Positions 1 through 6,661 of a stretch of 64,000 nt of DNA are shown here, in pieces. Numbering within the stretch: the stretch's first letter is position 1; every line of letters starts with the position of its first letter. The notes beneath the pieces were generated by a model. The model was not told the DNA's origin. It worked only from the letters and a program-made list of their open reading frames with translations, and did no database searches. The position numbers and the translations under genes are program-made. Source of the DNA: Alteriqipengyuania flavescens (GTDB taxonomy: Bacteria > Pseudomonadota > Alphaproteobacteria > Sphingomonadales > Sphingomonadaceae); contig NZ_CP129107.1 of NCBI RefSeq assembly GCF_030406725.1, forward strand, positions 1,302,001-1,366,000, given 5' to 3'.

Positions 1-538
1 CCTGGCTTGTCACGCCGTTCGATCAGCGCAGTCACCTCGCGCACGACACGGCGCCCGGAGATCGACGTATCCGGCACCGCTGCCAGGCACTCCCGGGTCA
101 CGTCATCGAGCACGTTGAGCACCCGGAACCGTCTGCCCGAGGCCATCTGGTCGTGAACAAAGTCCAGGCTCCAGCGCTGGTTCGGCAAGGCGAGAACCGG
201 AGCAGGTGCCCTTGTGCCAACAGCACGCCTGCGACTTCGTCGTCGCCTGACCGCCAGCCCTTCTTCCCTGTAGATCCTCTGGGTCTTCTTGCGGTTGATC
301 ATGATTCCCTCCCGGCGCAGCAGGATGTGCAGACGGCGATAGCCGAACCGGCGACGCTGGTTGGCCAGCTCGCGCAGCTTCTCACGCAGACCGGCATCGT
401 CGTCCCGGGTGGAACGGTAACGCACGCTCTTGCGATCGGCATCGATGACACGGCACGCCCGCCGTTCGCTCATCCCGTGGCACGCCTGGAGATGAGCGAC
501 AGCTTCCCGCTTTGCGACGGGCGTCAGAACTAATGAGA
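1..538 (-). pseudogene. IS3-family transposase OrfB, cut by the window edge and lacking OrfA
   Basis: Read on the minus strand the frame is open from about 538 to the window edge. It gives an OrfB-type IS3 transposase: an N-terminal HTH_21-like part (KREAVAHLQACHGMSERRAC, then RRFGYRRLHILLRREG near 330-380) followed by the start of the rve integrase core (NQRWSLDFVHDQ, with the first catalytic Asp, then VLNVLDDVTRECLA). The remaining catalytic Asp and Glu would lie beyond the window start. The upstream partner OrfA, normally read into OrfB by frameshifting, is missing: the sequence at 539 switches to an IS110-type element. The fragment is therefore a remnant, or was split by that insertion. 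Confidence 0.85.
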
Positions 539-553
539 TGACCCACCCTGTCC
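539..553 (+). repeat. left sub-terminal inverted repeat of the IS110-family element
   Basis: TGACCCACCCTGTCC; pairs with 1864-1878 with one mismatch (A versus G at position 7). Confidence 0.75.
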
Positions 554-590
554 TACCACGCATGTTCTGCGGACCGAGAAGGAGGTAATG

Positions 591-1643
591 ATGAGCATAC
601 GCAACCAACCAAGAGATGCAGCCGTGTTCGGCGTCGACATTGGCAAGACGATCTTTCACGTGGTCGGCCTTGATGCTGCCCACGCGCCGATCCAGAAGGC
701 TACGTTCAGGCGAGAGACCTTGCTGCAGTTCTTCGAGCGCGCTTCCCCAGTGCTGGTCGGGATGGAAGCGTGCCCGGGCTCGCAGTGGCTGGCGCGCAAG
801 CTGCAGGCGATGGGGCATACGGTCCGTATCGTGCCGGCACAGTTCGTGAAGCCTTTCGTGAAGTCGAACAAGAACGATATCATCGATGCAGAGGCCATCG
901 CAGAAGCCGTGACCAGGCCGACCATGCGCTTCGTCGAGATTCGGACTCCTGAGCAGATCGACCTGCAAGCGCTCCACCGGGTTCGAGACCGGATGATCGC
1001 CCATCGAACGAGGCTGATCAGCCAGATGCGCGCTTTCTGCCTCGAGTATGGCATCGCGATCCATCAGGGGGCGGGCAAGTTCAAGGCCGAGATAACACGC
1101 GTGCTGGCAGATGAGACCAACGAGCTTACTCCTTCGATGCGCCGCATCCTGACAGAGGTTCACGGCGAGATGATGGAGCTCGAACAGCGCATCGCGACGA
1201 TGAACCACGAGATCGAAGACATCGCAGCACGCAGCGATACCGCACGGCGCCTGATGACAGTGCCGGGCATCGGCCCGCTTGCCTCGACCGCTTTATTGGC
1301 GGCAGCCGGTTCCGGGCACCAGTTCGCCAAGGCTCGTGATCTTGCTGCCTGGCTCGGCTTGGTGCCGCGCGAACACTCGACCGGCGGGAAGACCAAGCTG
1401 CTCGGCATCAGCAAGCGCGGCAACAAGTATCTGCGAAGGATGATCGTCCATGGCGCTCGATCCTGCGTCACGCATCTTGACCGCAGCCGGGACCGACTGG
1501 GACCATGGCTCGATGGACTTGAGAGTCGGATGCACAAAAACAAGGTCACGGTTGCCTTGGCAGCCAAGATCGCTCGCATCGTCTGGGTGATCCTGACCAA
1601 GCCGGGTGCTACCTACGAGCGGCGCGTTCCAGCGTTCGGCTGA
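591..1643 (+). CDS. IS110-family (IS1111-type) DEDD transposase
   Basis: A 350-residue recombinase of the IS110 family, which moves DNA through a circular intermediate and in characterised members is guided by a bridge (seek) RNA. The N-terminal RuvC-like DEDD domain is visible: FGVDIGKTIFHVVGLDA (first Asp), LVGMEACPGSQW (Glu), then NDIIDAEAIAEA (two Asp). The C-terminal Transposase_20 domain has VPGIGPLASTALLAA followed by PREHSTGGKTKLLGISKRGN, holding the expected catalytic serine. A strong ribosome site AAGGAGGT at 579-586 favours the ATG at 591 over the one at 588. The frame is intact and of normal family length, so the enzyme may be active. Confidence 0.93.
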   Translation: MSIRNQPRDAAVFGVDIGKTIFHVVGLDAAHAPIQKATFRRETLLQFFERASPVLVGMEACPGSQWLARKLQAMGHTVRIVPAQFVKPFVKSNKNDIIDAEAIAEAVTRPTMRFVEIRTPEQIDLQALHRVRDRMIAHRTRLISQMRAFCLEYGIAIHQGAGKFKAEITRVLADETNELTPSMRRILTEVHGEMMELEQRIATMNHEIEDIAARSDTARRLMTVPGIGPLASTALLAAAGSGHQFAKARDLAAWLGLVPREHSTGGKTKLLGISKRGNKYLRRMIVHGARSCVTHLDRSRDRLGPWLDGLESRMHKNKVTVALAAKIARIVWVILTKPGATYERRVPAFG

Positions 1644-1863
1644 ACGAAGCCGCCACCAACTGCGAGGTTCGTGAGAGTGATGACGAGACAGTGGACCAGC
1701 GCATCGTAAGCCCCTGCAAAAAAGCGGGCAGAAAGCCCGAAGCATTTATCTGCGAACGAGGCGCGCGGATCTCATCAAGGCCTGGCCGCAACAGCGGCCC
1801 ACTTGCGAGAGGCCGGATACATTTGTGCAGACTGGCACCGTCAACACCAATCGACCCTTGCAT
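1644..1863 (+). ncRNA. candidate bridge/seek RNA region in the IS110 right end
   Basis: These 220 bases between the transposase stop and the right sub-terminal repeat contain no convincing protein. In IS1111-type elements the guide RNA is encoded in the right non-coding end, and this element has exactly that architecture (short left end, long right end). A short GC hairpin, GCGGGCAGAAAGCCCG at about 1724-1739, lies within it. Placement by analogy only; no guide loops were matched to target or donor sequence. Confidence 0.35.
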
Positions 1864-1878
1864 GGACAGGGCGGGTCA
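1864..1878 (-). repeat. right sub-terminal inverted repeat of the IS110-family element
   Basis: GGACAGGGCGGGTCA; inverted partner of 539-553. Marks the approximate right end of the element. Confidence 0.75.
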
Positions 1879-2146
1879 TACATTGGACATTTCCGGTTGG
1901 GATATACAAGCTCATGCCGGTGACTATGAAAAAGCTGTCCGTCATGTGCGAAGCTGGCTCATCGCTCAGGCTGGAGCTACCGCGATCGGGTCAGCAAAAA
2001 TTTAAGGGAAGTATATCGCATTTCAAGAATGGTACTGGGAACGAGAGTTGGCGGCAGGATCTTCCGAAGAAGATATTCAAGAATATCCAACGGCTGAGCT
2101 CATTCGCGCAATGCACGAATGGAAGGACGCTGGAGAACCTGTTTAG
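1879..2146 (+). pseudogene. 3' fragment of an unknown gene with an in-frame TAA
   Basis: One frame reads like a conserved protein tail: SGWDIQAHAGDYEKAVRHVR, SWLIAQAGATAIGSAKI, then TAA at 2003-2005, then GKYIAFQEWYWERELAAGSS and EEDIQEYPTAELIRAMHEWK up to TAG at 2144. The frame is the same on both sides of the TAA, and the sequence after it has no start codon. A TTA leucine codon mutated to TAA would restore a single protein. The 5' end is missing, replaced by the IS110-family element. I do not recognise the family. It is most likely a decayed gene truncated by the transposon insertion or a linked deletion. Confidence 0.55.
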
Positions 2147-2462
2147 GCGGCTTTTGGGCCGGTTGCTGACTGTCTGCTTCTAAGCTCGAGGCCCTTGATA
2201 AGCAGACATTCATTCACCTGTTCGGTCGAGCTGCCGTAGCCGATTGGGTTGTCAGCGAGGCTTGAAACTTACTGTTGGCAGCCGTTCACTTGGCCTGAAC
2301 GCGCGGACCTCGACACCCTCGTCTATCATCACACCAATATTGGCGGTGCATGAAGGTATCCTCTTTGCATTCTTTGCCAAGCCGTTTGACAACATTACCA
2401 GAACGATTCGAGAAGGACTGCACGAGTGGTCAAGCTACGAAGGTATTTATAAGGCGGTGGAA

Positions 2463-2582
2463 ATGAAGCACAAACAGCCCAGCAAGACCGAACGCAGGGT
2501 GATGACGGGTCTTGCGGTGTTGGGCGGTCTGATAATCTTCACGCTTTTGGGCTGGCCGCTGGTCAACCTGCTCGTCCGTTGA
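2463..2582 (+). CDS. small single-pass membrane protein
   Basis: A 39-residue protein starting MKHKQPSKTERRVMTG and continuing with one hydrophobic helix (LAVLGGLIIFTLLGWPLVNL) to a basic end. The frame is open upstream to 2244, but that extension looks non-coding, so the ATG at 2463 behind a weak GGTGG is chosen. A charged N-tail plus a single transmembrane helix fits many small inner-membrane proteins. Function unknown. It stands alone between the transposon debris and the convergent polysaccharide operon. Confidence 0.45.
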   Translation: MKHKQPSKTERRVMTGLAVLGGLIIFTLLGWPLVNLLVR

Positions 2583-2704
2583 AATCCTTGGTCAAAACGT
2601 CACGACCCGCAATCGAACAAGCAGCCTTCTGACTAGGCTGACGGTCAGGCGAAGCACCATTGGCTGTGCTTGTCGCGGGATGCTTTCCCCAAGGATTGGA
2701 GGCG

Positions 2705-3637
2705 CTAAAACCTCCTCATGAACCCCACACGTGTCTGGAAATAGCTGTAGTCGCTACCCGACACAGCGCTGTCGCCTGGCGCGTTGGTATAGGTGAGGTC
2801 GGCGTGGAACTGCCAATCGTCGTCGTTCCTGGGGCTGCGTACGCGCAGGTTGGCGAAATCTGACCGCCTCCAGTCGCTCGTCGCATCGCGCTGAAGACCG
2901 ACACCCACCGCCCCGACGAGTTCCCACCGGTTTACGAAACGGCGCATCTGCACCACCGGCAGTACCTGTGCGTACCAGCGCGGTGAATAGTAATCGAATT
3001 CATTCGGTTCGGTCGAATGGAAATAGCGCGTGCGAAGCTGGCCACTTAGCCCCAGGTCTGCGTCGACCACGTGGACATAGTTTGCGCGAGCGTGAAGCCG
3101 CACATTGTCACCGGTGAATTCCTGCACGCCGCCAAGAACGGTGAAAATATTATTCTCGTCGGCCGGGATATCCAGCGCTGCGCCGACGAAGGTGGAATAG
3201 ATGCCCTCGTCGATCCCGCGCGGCGTTTCCACCACGTCACGCTCGATAAACGCTTCCTTCCGCCAGCGCGAATTGTCGTGCACATAAGCCGAACCGATGA
3301 TCGTATCCCCGTCGGTGCCGACCAGCGCCGACCAGTTCCAGTCACCCGAAACATCGGCTGCGCGCAGGAAGACCCGCTCACGTTCGCGCTTGCCCGTGCC
3401 CGAAGGATCGTACCAGGCTTTCTCCAGACGAATGCCGTAGCGGCGGTCTTCGCCGCGGTTCACTATGTCGAGGTCGATCGCGGTGCGCACGATTTCGGTA
3501 TCGTCGCTATCCGACGAATAGAAAATTTCCGCACCGGTCGCCGGCGCGCTTTCGAGATCCTGCGCCATCGTGATGTTTGGAGAAATCGCGAGCGCAGCAA
3601 TTGCTGTCGCCGCGCGAAGAGCGGTTTTCAGTTCCAT
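2705..3637 (-). CDS. outer-membrane beta-barrel protein of the polysaccharide operon
   Basis: 310 residues with a signal peptide (MELKTALRAATAIAALAISP, cleavage after the following Met-Ala-Gln region), then alternating polar and aromatic segments typical of an outer-membrane barrel and a C-terminal aromatic residue (GFMRRF). The middle carries NEFDYYSPRWYAQVLPVVQM, resembling the barrel domain found at the C-terminus of PgaA/BcsC-type export porins, but the long TPR part of those proteins is absent. Its ATG lies inside the end of the glycosyltransferase gene (ATGGAACTGA, 10-base overlap), so the two are translationally coupled. Inferred role: passage or anchoring of the polymer at the outer membrane. 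Family assignment is tentative. Confidence 0.75.
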   Translation of the reverse strand: MELKTALRAATAIAALAISPNITMAQDLESAPATGAEIFYSSDSDDTEIVRTAIDLDIVNRGEDRRYGIRLEKAWYDPSGTGKRERERVFLRAADVSGDWNWSALVGTDGDTIIGSAYVHDNSRWRKEAFIERDVVETPRGIDEGIYSTFVGAALDIPADENNIFTVLGGVQEFTGDNVRLHARANYVHVVDADLGLSGQLRTRYFHSTEPNEFDYYSPRWYAQVLPVVQMRRFVNRWELVGAVGVGLQRDATSDWRRSDFANLRVRSPRNDDDWQFHADLTYTNAPGDSAVSGSDYSYFQTRVGFMRRF

Positions 3638-5016
3638 TGTTTCTTGCCTCCGAAGAGTTCGGCGAAATAGCCCCAGACCGAAACCGGCTGCATCAGCAGC
3701 GGATAGATGAAGGCGTAGAGCACGAAGCCGGTCAGGCTCTTCTCCATCTTGACGTCCATGCGTCTCAGCATTCGGGTCTGGATGCGGTAAATTACGACGT
3801 TCCAAAGTGCCGCCAGCGGCAGCACGAGAAGGGTAATCGGCCCGGCCAGCCAGAAGATGCCCAGAAAGGCGAGGACAAGACCGGGAAGGAATGCAAATGT
3901 GAATGTCAGGTCGATGCTGACGAACAACAGGTTCCACCAGATGAACATCGTGCGCAGCTTGCGCATCGACAGCAACGGCTTGTGGATCGCCAGCGCTTCG
4001 ATCATGCCGCGTGCCCAGCGCTTGCGCTGGCTGGCGAGGCCGGAGAAGCTTGCGGGAGCGTGGGTCCAGGCAATGGCATCTTCGGCATGCCTCACGATCA
4101 GGCCCTTACGCAGGAGCGACCAAGTCAGCACGATGTCCTCGCCCACCGTATCGGGCCATCCACCGGCTTCGACCAGCGCCTGCTTGCGATATATCGAAAA
4201 GGCACCCTGGGCGACGAGCGTGCCGTAATACATTCCCTGCATGCGTTTGACCGCCGCGATGCCGTGGAAATAATCCCATTGCTGCGCCCGGGTAATCCAG
4301 CTTTCGTCATGATTGGCCACGAACACTGCACCGGCAATGGCCACCGTTTCGGGCGGACTGGCAACCAGATGTTCGACCAGGCTCACGATGCAGCCCTTTT
4401 CAAGCAGGGTATCTGCATCGATCGTGATGATCAGCTCGTGGCTGGCAAGTTCGAGCCCATGGTTGAGGACACGCGCCTTGCCGCGATTCCGTTCTTCCCT
4501 GATCAGCTTGAGCGTCATGTTGGGAATGCCGGCGAACAGCTGTTCGCACTCCCGAACCCGGTCTGGCGTGCCATCGGTGGAGCCATCGTCCATGACGAGG
4601 ATTTCCAGGTCGCCCGGATATTCGAGCGCGGCGATGCTGCGAAGGGTTTCGCCGATCAGCTCTTCTTCCTGATAGGCTGCGACGAGGATCGAAATGGCGG
4701 GCCAATGCGCGGGCGTCTCACGTCGCGAGCTGGGCCGCAGCACAAGGGTGATGAGGAGGAAGGCGTTCATGAACCCCGGGACGTAAGCCACGAAGGTAAG
4801 CACGAAGAGAGCGACAAGCGGATGGCTCAAATTGCTGAGGTCGCTCAGCCAAGGGAGCGACATCCAGATACTGAATAGCACCCACGCAAGCGCGAAGGCG
4901 AGTGCCAATACATAGCGACGCGCGACCTTGCGCTCGCGCTTGCGCCAGTATTCCTCGCTCCTCTGGATTGGCTGTGCGCCGGAAATAGTTGCCTGTGCCA
5001 CGTCTAGTGCCTGCAT
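3628..5016 (-). CDS. processive family-2 glycosyltransferase (PgaC/hyaluronan-synthase-like)
   Basis: 462 residues, an inner-membrane polymerase that would build a polysaccharide from nucleotide sugars and thread it out. Two N-terminal helices (about 36-60 and 67-95) precede the GT-A domain with ISILVAAYQEEELIGETL, the nucleotide motif MDDGSTDGTPDR, the metal motif TIDADT, the acceptor motif VGEDIVLTW and the processivity motif SQRKRWARG. Three or four C-terminal helices follow. This is the layout of poly-N-acetylglucosamine, cellulose and hyaluronan synthases; no PilZ domain is seen, which argues against a BcsA-type enzyme. The gene sits between a small membrane protein and an outer-membrane barrel. 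The exact polymer cannot be read from sequence. Confidence 0.88.
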   Translation of the reverse strand: MQALDVAQATISGAQPIQRSEEYWRKRERKVARRYVLALAFALAWVLFSIWMSLPWLSDLSNLSHPLVALFVLTFVAYVPGFMNAFLLITLVLRPSSRRETPAHWPAISILVAAYQEEELIGETLRSIAALEYPGDLEILVMDDGSTDGTPDRVRECEQLFAGIPNMTLKLIREERNRGKARVLNHGLELASHELIITIDADTLLEKGCIVSLVEHLVASPPETVAIAGAVFVANHDESWITRAQQWDYFHGIAAVKRMQGMYYGTLVAQGAFSIYRKQALVEAGGWPDTVGEDIVLTWSLLRKGLIVRHAEDAIAWTHAPASFSGLASQRKRWARGMIEALAIHKPLLSMRKLRTMFIWWNLLFVSIDLTFTFAFLPGLVLAFLGIFWLAGPITLLVLPLAALWNVVIYRIQTRMLRRMDVKMEKSLTGFVLYAFIYPLLMQPVSVWGYFAELFGGKKQWN

Positions 5017-5177
5017 CGGGCCGGAACAGCCGACCTGATTTTCGTTTCGGTTCTGATTTTCTCTGGGTGAGGAGGAAGAAGTAAATGCTCCGGTAACCCT
5101 TCGGGGAAACCCTATCTCAATCCCGTCTTCCTACGCCCTGGTACCAGAGCAGGAGCGATTTTATGCAGGACGCAGTG

Positions 5178-5516
5178 CTAGACCGCATCGTCGATGGACT
5201 GATCGTCATCGGGATTTTCGCTGGCAAGGCGGGCCTCGCCCTCTTGGGCATCTGACACGCTACCGCTTGCGGCGGGGGCGGCTGCCCTTGCCTTGCTTTC
5301 GATAGATTGCACGACGTTTTTCAAATCGGGTGGCTCTGCCAGGCGCTGGTCGCGCGTAGCCGCCTCCAGGGTCGACCATGCTGCCCAGACCAGGCTGAGC
5401 GCACCGAAAGCGGCCAAGCCGGCGAGGCCGAACACCCCCAGCGAGCGTGTATTTCGATAGTTATAAGCTTCCTCCGGCGGTGAACCCGCAGCAGTATCCG
5501 TGCCGTCTAGCGACAT
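5178..5516 (-). CDS. small membrane protein, first gene of the polysaccharide operon
   Basis: 112 residues: a polar N-tail, one clear transmembrane helix (SLGVFGLAGLAAFGALSLVW, about 25-45), then an acidic Ala/Glu-rich tail. It lies 161 bases upstream of the glycosyltransferase on the same strand. Poly-GlcNAc operons often carry a small membrane partner (PgaD) of the polymerase, but I see no PgaD motif, and PgaD normally has two helices, so this is positional inference only. ATG at 5514-5516. Confidence 0.6.
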   Translation of the reverse strand: MSLDGTDTAAGSPPEEAYNYRNTRSLGVFGLAGLAAFGALSLVWAAWSTLEAATRDQRLAEPPDLKNVVQSIESKARAAAPAASGSVSDAQEGEARLASENPDDDQSIDDAV

Positions 5517-5860
5517 TATACGACCCTTCTCATCAACTAGACGTCATGATTACGCCTCGGATTTGCTAACGCCTTGTCGACGCTTTTTATCCTGAGAATC
5601 TGGGATCGCGCGTTCGCAACCGGAATTTATTGTGTGGTTCAATTCTTTTACGAGAAGTCGCATTCACCGGCTTTCATCCTCATCGAGTCTTTTACGCTAG
5701 TGTAGGGAATTGAGCGCGTAGCTTACCGGCAGCGTTGGCTAGAAGCGGCCCGAAGCTATGGGGCCGTATGCGGAATGGCAGCTTTTGTCGGGAACCACAG
5801 GAAAGCGGACGTTCATAAGACCTACTCGCGCGCCAATCGCGTTTGGTTTAAGACCCGACC
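5517..5860. other. divergent intergenic region between the polysaccharide operon and the Rrf2 gene
   Basis: 344 bases with no credible gene. It must hold the promoters for both directions. A stretch at 5803-5818 (GGAAAGCGGACGTTC) recurs almost exactly at 10176-10191 and looks like part of a dispersed degenerate intergenic element. No clear Rrf2-type palindrome was found here. Confidence 0.6.
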
Positions 5861-6319
5861 ATGCTCTCCCAGAAAGCTCGATATGCCATTCGCGCAATGC
5901 AACACCTCGCCGATCGCTATGGAGAGGGGCCGGTCCAACTTGGCGAAATCGCGAAGGCTCAAAGGATCCCCGCAAATTTCCTAACAACCATCCTGTCGGA
6001 GCTCGGTCGATCCGGTGTCGTGGATTCGCAGCGTGGGAGAGATGGCGGATATTGGCTTGCGACGGCGCCCGATGCTTTGACGTATGGTGATCTCGTCAGG
6101 ATGATGCGCGGTTCACTTGCCCTGGTGCCATGTGCCAGTCGCAATGCTCACGAACGCTGTTCGAATTGCTTGGCCGAGGATGAATGCCGCCTGCGCGCGC
6201 TCATGCTCAAGGTACGCGACCAAACTGCCGAGTTGCTGGACGCGATCCGCTTGTCTGACGTGATCCAGCCGCTGCCTTCATTTGAGGAATTGCTCACCGA
6301 ACGCTCTTCCGGTGCCTGA
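5861..6319 (+). CDS. Rrf2-family transcriptional regulator
   Basis: 152 residues. The N-terminal winged helix starts MLSQKARYAIRAMQHLADRY, typical of Rrf2/IscR/CymR/NsrR proteins, with the recognition region IPANFLTTILSELGRSGVVD and the wing RGRDGGYWLA. A central cysteine cluster (CASRNAHERCSNCLAEDEC, about 89-107) is suited to an Fe-S cluster or to thiol sensing, although the spacing is not the classical IscR C-x5-C-x7-C. An IscR-like operator lies just downstream, in front of the yezD-like gene. With a TonB receptor and a TauE-type exporter following, a cysteine/sulfur-responsive role (CymR-like) is the most likely inference. Confidence 0.9.
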   Translation: MLSQKARYAIRAMQHLADRYGEGPVQLGEIAKAQRIPANFLTTILSELGRSGVVDSQRGRDGGYWLATAPDALTYGDLVRMMRGSLALVPCASRNAHERCSNCLAEDECRLRALMLKVRDQTAELLDAIRLSDVIQPLPSFEELLTERSSGA

Positions 6320-6349
6320 ATTTCGAACGCCCTATCGCATACCATATTG

Positions 6350-6366
6350 TCAACTAAATCAGTTGA
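6350..6366. promoter_or_regulatory. IscR/Rrf2-type operator
   Basis: TCAACTAAATCAGTTGA is a perfect inverted repeat of 6-base arms around AAATC. Its core ACTAAATCAGT fits the known IscR type-1 core ACT-RWWWY-AGT exactly. It sits 31 bases after the Rrf2 stop and 51 bases before the yezD-like ATG, where a promoter for the downstream genes is expected. Confidence 0.65.
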
Positions 6367-6417
6367 GAATAGATCATTGTGCATGGAGCCGTGATTCGGC
6401 AACATGGAGACAGGCGA

Positions 6418-6585
6418 ATGGCTGGCTTGAACGAAAAAGTTACCGAACTGGCGCCCAACCTCTCAGAACCCCTTATTCAGGTAGCTGAGGCGATTGAAAA
6501 GCTACGGTTCGGCATGATCCAGCTGACGGTGCACGAAGGCAAGCTCGTCCAGCTCGAAATTACGGAGAAGCGCCGCTTCACCTGA
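6418..6585 (+). CDS. YezD-family (DUF2292) small protein
   Basis: 55 residues: MAGLNEKVTELAPNLSEPLI, then IEKLRFGMIQLTVHEGKLVQ and LEITEKRRFT. The pattern (helical start, then G-x-(V/I)-(Q)-(L/I)-T-(V/I)-H-(E/D)-G-(K)-(V/L)-V-Q-(I/L)-(E)-x-T-E-K-x-R) is that of the YezD/DUF2292 family, small cytosolic proteins often found beside sulfur-metabolism genes and Rrf2 regulators. The ATG at 6418 has a GGAGA-type ribosome site just upstream; an earlier ATG at 6379 is possible but unlikely. It lies directly downstream of the IscR-like operator and would be the first gene of that transcript. The biochemical role of the family is unknown to me. Confidence 0.85.
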   Translation: MAGLNEKVTELAPNLSEPLIQVAEAIEKLRFGMIQLTVHEGKLVQLEITEKRRFT

Positions 6586-6661
6586 ATTCCGTCAACCCTA
6601 AATTACTCCGAACAAGCAGACCGGACCACCGGATGCGGCTCGATCTTACGAAAGCGAGACC

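Larger units (their letters stand above)
539..1878 (+). mobile_element. IS110-family insertion sequence, IS1111-type
   Basis: The element is outlined by an inverted pair of 15-mers, TGACCCACCCTGTCC at 539-553 and GGACAGGGCGGGTCA at 1864-1878, which match at 14 of 15 positions when one is reversed. Sub-terminal inverted repeats of this kind are typical of the IS1111 subgroup, where the true tips lie a few bases outside the repeats. Inside is one DEDD transposase, with a short left end (about 50 bases) and a long non-coding right end (about 220 bases). It abuts an IS3 fragment on the left and an unrelated gene fragment on the right. Exact tips cannot be fixed from one copy. Confidence 0.8.
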
